In this document: one piece after another, positions 32,247-37,983 of the stretch
Layout of the letters: the number at the start of each line of letters is the position of its first letter
Position numbering within the stretch: the stretch's first letter is position 1
NCBI GenBank assembly: GCA_963715565.1
Contig: OY970256.1
Location: 2,728,001 to 2,792,000, forward strand
From: JACVRN01 sp963715565
GTDB taxonomy: Bacteria > Acidobacteriota > Blastocatellia > Pyrinomonadales > Pyrinomonadaceae
Length of the DNA: 64,000 nucleotides
Reading direction: 5' to 3'
Program-made: the position numbers and the translations under genes
The notes under the pieces: generated by a model
Seen by the model: the letters and a program-made list of their open reading frames with translations, nothing else
Told to the model about the DNA's origin: nothing
Databases searched by the model: none

Positions 32247-32316
32247 GTGACGAGTGACAAGTGACAAGTTAAAAAACTTGTTCTTGCTCGTCACTTGTCA
32301 CTCGTCACTTGTCACT
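32247..32316. repeat. Heptamer-repeat hairpin, family A, kynU-kynA linker
   Basis: GTGACGA, GTGACAA, GTGACAA, then a loop with ACTTGTTCTTGCTCGTCAC (the family A loop core), then TTGTCAC, TCGTCAC, TTGTCAC. It starts 5 bp after one stop codon and ends 8 bp before the next start codon. Confidence 0.9.
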
Positions 32317-32324
32317 GGTTTCTT

Positions 32325-33179
32325 ATGGTTAAAAAATACGGCGACAACGCGCCGCTCTCTTACAATAAATATTTACGTGTGCCGGAGTTGATCGGGTTGC
32401 AGGATTGTTTGTCCGACCCGGTGCATCATGACGAGCTGCTGTTTATCACGATTCACCAGGCGTATGAGTTGTGGTTCAAGCAGATTCTGCACGAGATTGA
32501 TGCTGCCATTGCGCAGATGAATGAAGACCGTGGGGCTGCGGCGGCGCGCTCGCTTGGGCGTGTTGCCGAAATCGAGAAGGTGCTCGTCCAGCAGATTCAC
32601 ATTCTGGAAACGATGACGCCTATAAATTTCCTTGGCTTCCGCGACGAGCTGAATCCCGCGAGCGGCTTTCAGTCGATGCAGTTTCGCGAGATAGAATTTT
32701 CTTCGGGCTTGAAAGACCGTGGCATCCTTCAGAATTTTCGCGACGACGAGTTTGCCTCCAAACGGCTTCAATGTCGTTACGATTCTCCGAGCCTCGGCGA
32801 TGCTTTCTACGCCTACCTGCGGCGGCGCGGGTTCGACGCGCCCCCGGACGCTCCCGGGCTGACGGAAGAAGAGCGCCGTCGTCTATACGGCCAGCGCACG
32901 CGCGCCGTGCTCGAAATCATCACGCACTTCGAGACGCGCTACGAAGAGTTTCAACTGGCGGAAAGCCTTATCAATCACGACGAGCTGTTCGGCCTCTGGC
33001 GCTCGCATCACGTCAAGATGGTCGAGCGCATGGTCGGCACTAAGAAGGGCACGGGCGGCTCCGAAGGCGTGGGCTACCTGCGCACAACGCTCGACCACAA
33101 ATTTTTTCCAGAGCTTTGGGAAGCGCGCACCTATCTAGACACAAAACACGGCGAAGGCGGTTGTCCGTTTGCTAAATAG
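32325..33179 (+). CDS. kynA: Tryptophan 2,3-dioxygenase
   Basis: A 284-residue haem dioxygenase that opens the indole ring of L-tryptophan to N-formylkynurenine. Conserved segments include YNKYLRVPELIGLQ, DELLFITIHQAYELWFKQI (active-site His), TMTPINFLGFRD, SGFQSMQFREIEF, then WRSHHVKMVERMVG with the axial haem His and the substrate loop GTKKGTGGSEGVGYL. The length is typical of bacterial enzymes. The frame is open from 32295 through the repeat; the ATG at 32325 matches the family start. No kynurenine formamidase gene is next to it, although kynureninase is, so the formamidase must be elsewhere. Confidence 0.97.
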   Translation: MVKKYGDNAPLSYNKYLRVPELIGLQDCLSDPVHHDELLFITIHQAYELWFKQILHEIDAAIAQMNEDRGAAAARSLGRVAEIEKVLVQQIHILETMTPINFLGFRDELNPASGFQSMQFREIEFSSGLKDRGILQNFRDDEFASKRLQCRYDSPSLGDAFYAYLRRRGFDAPPDAPGLTEEERRRLYGQRTRAVLEIITHFETRYEEFQLAESLINHDELFGLWRSHHVKMVERMVGTKKGTGGSEGVGYLRTTLDHKFFPELWEARTYLDTKHGEGGCPFAK

Positions 33180-33243
33180 ATTTACAAATATTGTGTGATG
33201 CAATAGATTAGCCTCGATTTCTAACCTCACAAGGAGGTGCCTC

Positions 33244-34089
33244 ATGAAAAAGCGCGGTAAATCACCTCAATTTGATGTGATAGGCTATTGGTCTGAGATA
33301 AAGCTAGACATCGTAAAGGAATATGCTAAAGCCTATTCAACTATTCTATCCGCACAAGAAAAACCAAAGCTTTATCATATTTACATAGACGCGTTTGCTG
33401 GAGCAGGAATTCACATTTCTAAGACTAGTAAACAACCAATAGCGGGTAGCCCTCTAAATGCCCTTTATATAAAACCGCCTTTTCGAGAATTTTATTATAT
33501 TGACCTTGATGGTGAGAAAATTGACGCTTTAAAACAAGTGGTTGGCGAAAGGATGGATGTTCATATCTATGAGGGAGATTGCAACGATATTCTATTGAAA
33601 GAGGTTTTTCCCAAGGCCAAGTTCGAGGATTTTAGGCGTGGACTGTGCCTACTTGATCCTTACGGTCTGCATTTGAATTGGGAAGTAATTGCGAAAGCCG
33701 GAGAGATGAAAAGCATAGATATGTTCTTAAACTTCCCTATTATGGATATGAATCGTAATGCCTTATGGAGAGACCCGGACCGCGCTGGTGAGCTTGGTAT
33801 TGCGCGTATGAATGCCTTTTGGGGAGATGATTCTTGGCGTAAAATTGCTTATACAACTAATCGCAATTTCTTTGGCTGGCCTGAAAAAGAAGATAACGAA
33901 ACACTTGTTGAAGGATTTAGAGATAGGTTAAAGAAAGTGGCGGGGTTTAAATATGTACCACGTCCTATTCCTATGAGGAACAAAACAGGCGCAGAAGTTT
34001 ATTACCTTTTCTTTGCATCTCAGAAGGCCACTGCCGACAACATAGTTAAGGATATATTCGAAAAATATAGAGCAAGAGGTACAAGCTGA
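33244..34089 (+). CDS. tcmP: TcmP (three-Cys-motif partner) family protein
   Basis: A 281-residue protein resembling the three-Cys-motif partner family: PQFDVIGYWSEIKLDIVKEYAKAYSTIL at the N-terminus (abbreviated), HIYIDAFAGAG, YYIDLDGEKIDAL, EGDCNDIL and LLDPYGLHLNWE. The AFAGAG and LLDPYG segments look like a Rossmann methyltransferase-like fold with a DPYG motif in place of the usual DPPY/NPPY. The function is unknown. A perfect ribosome binding site (AAGGAGGTG at 33231-33239) precedes it. The stop overlaps the start of the three-Cys-motif gene by one base, so the two are translationally coupled. Both genes are distinctly AT-richer than the surrounding catabolic genes, suggesting recent transfer. 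Confidence 0.85.
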   Translation: MKKRGKSPQFDVIGYWSEIKLDIVKEYAKAYSTILSAQEKPKLYHIYIDAFAGAGIHISKTSKQPIAGSPLNALYIKPPFREFYYIDLDGEKIDALKQVVGERMDVHIYEGDCNDILLKEVFPKAKFEDFRRGLCLLDPYGLHLNWEVIAKAGEMKSIDMFLNFPIMDMNRNALWRDPDRAGELGIARMNAFWGDDSWRKIAYTTNRNFFGWPEKEDNETLVEGFRDRLKKVAGFKYVPRPIPMRNKTGAEVYYLFFASQKATADNIVKDIFEKYRARGTS

Positions 34090-34811
34090 TGGGAACAAAA
34101 TCTAATATTGAATGGACAGAATCAACATGGAATCCGGTCACTGGCTGCACTAAGATTAGCCCTGGCTGCAAACACTGTTACGCTGAACGACTGTCGCTTC
34201 GCCTACAAGCAATGGGACAATCTAATTATATCAATGGCTTCAATCTCAGTCTTCAACCTCATGCGCTTGAGATTCCTCTTAGATGGAAGAAACCACAGAT
34301 TATTTTTGTTAACTCGATGAGTGACCTCTTCCACAAGCGTATTCCTACAGAATATATTGAGAAAGTTTTCGATGTTATGGTGAGAGCTCATTGGCATTGT
34401 TATCAGATACTTACTAAACGCTCAGAACGATTGCTGCAACTGAGCTCTCAATTACCTTGGAAGTCACATATCTGGATGGGCGTCAGCGTTGAAAATCAAG
34501 ATTACATATCTCGAATAGATCATCTATGTGAGACAGATGCGCATATAAAATTTCTTTCTCTTGAACCGCTTTTAGGACCGTTGCCACGACTTAGTTTGGA
34601 AGGGATAGATTGGGTAATTGTTGGTGGTGAGTCGGGTCCAAGGGCGCGACCTATGAACAAAGAATGGGTTCTTGAAATTAGAGATCAATGCTTGGAGGCC
34701 GGTGTTCCTTTTTTCTTTAAGCAATGGGGCGGTACTAACAAGAAACTTTCAGGCCGCCAGCTTGATGGACGCACATGGGATCAAATGCCAACAGCACTAG
34801 CAGTTGCATAA
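34089..34811 (+). CDS. Three-Cys-motif protein (phage Gp37/Gp68-like, DUF5131)
   Basis: A 240-residue protein with the signature IEWTESTWNPVTGCTKIS followed by PGCKHCYAE, that is Cys-x6-Cys-x2-Cys, similar to the cluster-binding loop of radical SAM enzymes. Later motifs are FVNSMSDLFH, HWHCYQILTKRSERL, WMGVSVEN, LSLEPLLGPL and WVIVGGESGPRARPM. Proteins of this group occur in phages and mobile DNA next to TcmP, and their activity is not established; a radical SAM-like nucleic-acid modification is a plausible guess. It overlaps tcmP by one base. Both genes have AT-rich codon use. Confidence 0.88.
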   Translation: MGTKSNIEWTESTWNPVTGCTKISPGCKHCYAERLSLRLQAMGQSNYINGFNLSLQPHALEIPLRWKKPQIIFVNSMSDLFHKRIPTEYIEKVFDVMVRAHWHCYQILTKRSERLLQLSSQLPWKSHIWMGVSVENQDYISRIDHLCETDAHIKFLSLEPLLGPLPRLSLEGIDWVIVGGESGPRARPMNKEWVLEIRDQCLEAGVPFFFKQWGGTNKKLSGRQLDGRTWDQMPTALAVA

Positions 34812-34828
34812 AAAATTAGACCTTCCTG

Positions 34829-36382
34829 ATGAAGATTGAATTCCCCGAAAAATTCAATATGTCGGACTACTTCCTCTATCACAATCTGGAGGAAGGGCGC
34901 GAGCACAAGGTCTGTCTTTATTACAGGGACGAGATACACACCTACGGCGCGTTGGCGCGGATGGCGAATCGCGCGGGTAATGCTCTGAAAGAGATGGGCG
35001 CTCGCGTGGAAGACCGTGTGTTGATTGTGCTGCCGGATTGTCCGGAGTTTGTGTGGACGTGGTTCGGCGCGAATCGAGCGGGCGCGGTCATCACTATGGT
35101 CAACCCGCTGCTCCCAGCAGAGGATTACAAATACTATCTGGATTACACGCGCGCCCGCGTCGCCGTCATACACGAATCGCTCCTTGAGACATTCGTGGAG
35201 GCGAGTCGTGACGCAAAGCACCTGCGCAATACTCTGGTTGTCGGAGACGAGTCCGGCCCTTTTGTCTCTTTCAAGCAAACTATAGTCGCGATGTCGGACG
35301 AGCTTGTGCCTGCGGACACGCATCGCGACGACATAGCCATCTGGCTTTTCACATCTGGCTCGACAGGGCATCCCAAAGGCGCTGTGCACCTGCAACACGA
35401 CCTGCCTTTCAACACGGAAGTTTTCGCAAAGCGCACCATCGGCGTGCGCGAAGATGACATCACAGTCTCCGTGCCAAAGCTCTTTTTCGGCTACGCGACG
35501 GGCACAAATCTTCTCTTCCCCTTCGCCGTGGGCGGCGCGACGGCACTCTTCAGCGAACGCTCGACGCCCGAAAAAATCTTTGAAGTCGTAGAGCGTTATC
35601 GCCCTACTGTTTTGACCACCGTGCCGACGATGATTAACGGGATGCTCAACATGGAAGGCGCAAGCAGCAGGGATTTATCCAGCCTGAGGTTCTGCTATTC
35701 GGCGGGCGAGGCGCTGCCCGTGGAGCTTTACAATCGCTGGATGGAGAAGTTCGGCGTGGAAATTCTGGACGGCATCGGCTCGGCGGAGATGTTCCACATC
35801 TACATCACGAATCGTCCGGGCGACGTGAAGCCCGGAAGTCTTGGACGCATTGTCGAAGGCTACGAGGCAGTGATTGTAGATGCGGAAGGGCGCGAAGTGC
35901 CAAAGGGCGAGATGGGGACGTTGCGCGTCGGCGGCGACTCGGCGGCGCTCTGCTACTGGAACGCGCACGAAAAATCGAAACAGACTTTCGCGGGCGACTG
36001 GTGCACGACGGGCGACCAGTTTCACATGGACGAAGAGGGCTACTACTGGTATCACGGGCGCACGGACGACATGCTCAAGGTCTCTGGCGTCTACGTCGCG
36101 CCCGCCGAGATAGAAAACTGTCTCCTCCAACACGAAGCCGTGGAGGAATGCGCCGTCATAGGCTTTGACGCGGGCGATCACCTCGTCAAACCCAAAGCCT
36201 TCATCGTCGTCCGCCACAACTTCGAAGCCAACGACGAGCTGGCCCAGTCAATCAAAGACTTCGCCAAATCCAAAATGGCGCTCTACAAATACCCGCGCTG
36301 GATAGAATTCGTCCCCTCGCTCCCCAAAAACGACCGCGGCAAGATAGATAGGAAGAAGTTAAAAGTAAGCAGTGAGCAGTAA
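34829..36382 (+). CDS. Benzoate/anthranilate-CoA ligase
   Basis: A 517-residue ANL-superfamily adenylate-forming enzyme of the benzoate-CoA ligase branch. The AMP-binding P-loop is WLFTSGSTGHPKGAVH. Other segments are PKLFFGYATGTNLLFPFAVGG (the benzoate-ligase-type aryl pocket, shown in part), DGIGSAEMFHIYITNRPGDV, WCTTGDQFHMDEEGYYWYHGR with DDMLKVSGVYV, and the C-terminal catalytic Lys in KNDRGKIDRKKL. It activates benzoate, or given the kynureninase neighbours perhaps 2-aminobenzoate, to the CoA ester using ATP. The last codons (after KKLK) and the stop TAA are provided by the family B repeat. No Shine-Dalgarno site precedes the ATG, and the upstream DNA is the transferred TcmP patch. Confidence 0.92.
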   Translation: MKIEFPEKFNMSDYFLYHNLEEGREHKVCLYYRDEIHTYGALARMANRAGNALKEMGARVEDRVLIVLPDCPEFVWTWFGANRAGAVITMVNPLLPAEDYKYYLDYTRARVAVIHESLLETFVEASRDAKHLRNTLVVGDESGPFVSFKQTIVAMSDELVPADTHRDDIAIWLFTSGSTGHPKGAVHLQHDLPFNTEVFAKRTIGVREDDITVSVPKLFFGYATGTNLLFPFAVGGATALFSERSTPEKIFEVVERYRPTVLTTVPTMINGMLNMEGASSRDLSSLRFCYSAGEALPVELYNRWMEKFGVEILDGIGSAEMFHIYITNRPGDVKPGSLGRIVEGYEAVIVDAEGREVPKGEMGTLRVGGDSAALCYWNAHEKSKQTFAGDWCTTGDQFHMDEEGYYWYHGRTDDMLKVSGVYVAPAEIENCLLQHEAVEECAVIGFDAGDHLVKPKAFIVVRHNFEANDELAQSIKDFAKSKMALYKYPRWIEFVPSLPKNDRGKIDRKKLKVSSEQ

Positions 36383-36456
36383 GCAGTAAAAAAAGATAGC
36401 GCGGCAAGCAAGTTGAGCAGTTTTTCGTTCGTCTGCTTACTGCCACTGCTTACTTC
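36365..36456. repeat. Heptamer-repeat hairpin, family B, overlapping the ligase 3' end
   Basis: The left arm AGTAAGC, AGTGAGC, AGTAAGC lies partly inside the ligase coding region and provides its TAA stop. The loop contains TTTTTCGTTCGTCTGC, shared with other family B loops. The right arm is CTGCTTA, CTGCCA, CTGCTTA. Confidence 0.88.
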
Positions 36457-36468
36457 TAACCTTTCGTT

Positions 36469-36879
36469 ATGTCTTTCTACACACGTATCAAGGTGCGTTT
36501 TGCGGACGCGGACCCGGCGGGGCTCGTCTATTATCCCGTCATCTTTCATTACTTTCACATCGCGCTCGAAGAGTTTTTCGGGGCGCGCTGCGGGATTACT
36601 TATGACAGGCTGATTCGCGAGGAGCGTCTGGGATTTCCGACCGTGAAAACTGAAGCGGAATTCTTTGTGCCGCTCGTCTACGGCGACGAAGTGGACCTGG
36701 AAATTTTCGTCTCGCGGATTGGCAGGAGTTCCGCCACCTTTGAATATCGCGCACGCCGCGCCTCAGACGCGACTCTTTGCGCACAGGCCACGCAAGTACA
36801 CGTCGCTATGGACATGGACACGCGCCGCGCCGTTCCTATTCCTGAAAAGTACCGGCAGGCTTTTGAGAGAAAAGAGTAA
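36469..36879 (+). CDS. Hotdog-fold acyl-CoA thioesterase (4-hydroxybenzoyl-CoA thioesterase type)
   Basis: A 136-residue single-domain hotdog protein with the YbgC/4-HBT signature: RFADADPAGLVYYPVIFHYFH, in which the Asp of DPAG is the catalytic residue, and a later FVPLVYGDEVDLEI strand. It hydrolyses acyl- or aryl-CoA esters. Next to an aryl-CoA ligase it probably frees CoA from wrongly loaded or dead-end aromatic thioesters, a role proposed for thioesterases in box clusters. The start ATG 36469 follows a family B hairpin without a Shine-Dalgarno site. It appears to be the last gene of the catabolic row. Confidence 0.9.
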   Translation: MSFYTRIKVRFADADPAGLVYYPVIFHYFHIALEEFFGARCGITYDRLIREERLGFPTVKTEAEFFVPLVYGDEVDLEIFVSRIGRSSATFEYRARRASDATLCAQATQVHVAMDMDTRRAVPIPEKYRQAFERKE

Positions 36880-36944
36880 CGGATAAGAACAGAGACGGAG
36901 CGAAGCTAAAGGAGCATTTAATCTGGAAGAAGCAAGCAGAGCTT

Positions 36945-37169
36945 TCATATCTGCGCGTCCGCAAGCATCTCCTTAACCCGGTTTAGCAATTCAAGAGCCT
37001 GTTCACGACGCACAGTAGGGAAATCATCGAGGAACTCATCAAGTGGATGCCCGCCAGCCAGATAGTCAATAATTGTTTGGACAGGCACGCGCGTTCCGGC
37101 AAACACAGGCGTCCCGCTCATAACGTCTGGAGAGCGAGAAATAATTTGAGCTTCGATTTCAGTTTTCAT
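36945..37169 (-). CDS. DUF433-family protein, orphan antitoxin-like
   Basis: A 74-residue protein with the DUF433 pattern ISRSPDVMSGTPVFAGTRVPV, then IIDYLAGGHPLDEFLDDFPTV and a final helix. DUF433 proteins carry a winged-helix-like DNA-binding fold and are usually the first gene of a pair with a DUF5615 PIN-like toxin. No such partner follows: only about 65 bp separate its end from the thioesterase gene. It is therefore either an orphan or a remnant of a toxin-antitoxin module. Confidence 0.85.
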   Translation of the reverse strand: MKTEIEAQIISRSPDVMSGTPVFAGTRVPVQTIIDYLAGGHPLDEFLDDFPTVRREQALELLNRVKEMLADAQI

Positions 37170-37306
37170 GCTGCTAATCGTAGCACTGATCGAGAATTTC
37201 CGGGAAGCAGCCTAACGCCCGAATCAACCGGGCGCGGAGACACCGCCAAAACGGACAAGGCTCGCACATAAAAGCAATGCTATTCGCGCTCCCATTGAAT
37301 GAGTTG

Positions 37307-37945
37307 TTAGGTTTCATCTGTTGATCTCGATTCCAGCCACTTTGAAATCGCATTGCTAATCTCTAGCCCGAAGTACCCACCTCTCGGATATGCAAATCGT
37401 ATATTGTCGGATTCAATGGATCGATCAACTTCCCAAGCCTTACATCCGCGCGCAATTACGACAAAGCGTTCCCGTCTTTGTGCCTGTGGTATAAGAACCT
37501 CGTGCAGATAGCGTCGCGCTATTTTAGAACTTGGTAGGTTCTTGATTATTGAATCTTTAAGCTTCGACGTATCCTTCGAGGCGTACGCACAGACATTGAA
37601 GATAGCAACCGTGCTGGCAAGTTGCTCATCAGTCATCTGGATGCGGCGCACACGCTGCAAGAACCATTTGCTCCACGGCTCGAAGCAAAGCGGGAAATCG
37701 CTTTCTCCGTTAATCTGCTCAAAGAGCATTCTTCTTTCTGTTTCACGAGAGAAGTAGACCCGATCCGCTTCTTTGAAACTTGGATTGAGGTAACAAGCAA
37801 CAACCGGGGCTGTCTTCAGCCGCCCGCTCACATGACCGGGGGGAATGCCAAGCTCGAAGATTCTGGGATGCTTCGCAAGAATCTTGCGGTCTTCGGGGTG
37901 AACGCATTGTTGAGATGGCAAAGCCTTCCAGAAGTCAAACAGCAT
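37307..37945 (-). CDS. Unknown protein, possibly uracil-DNA-glycosylase-like fold
   Basis: A 212-residue protein with a good ribosome binding site (AAGGAG on the minus strand, from 37955-37960) before the ATG at 37945. Segments such as VVACYLNPSFKEADRV, IFNVCAYASKDTS and FVVIARGCKAW recall, at low level, the core strands of the uracil-DNA glycosylase fold (a product-binding NPS and late GC segment). I would not assign activity. No signal peptide or membrane segment is present. The codon use is AT-richer than in the neighbouring box genes. The orphan DUF433 gene lies 137 bp downstream on the same strand, so the two may be parts of one transferred patch. Confidence 0.7.
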   Translation of the reverse strand: MLFDFWKALPSQQCVHPEDRKILAKHPRIFELGIPPGHVSGRLKTAPVVACYLNPSFKEADRVYFSRETERRMLFEQINGESDFPLCFEPWSKWFLQRVRRIQMTDEQLASTVAIFNVCAYASKDTSKLKDSIIKNLPSSKIARRYLHEVLIPQAQRRERFVVIARGCKAWEVDRSIESDNIRFAYPRGGYFGLEISNAISKWLESRSTDET

Positions 37946-37983
37946 AAGCTAATTCTCCTTGAACCTAACTATTAATCAGGCTG

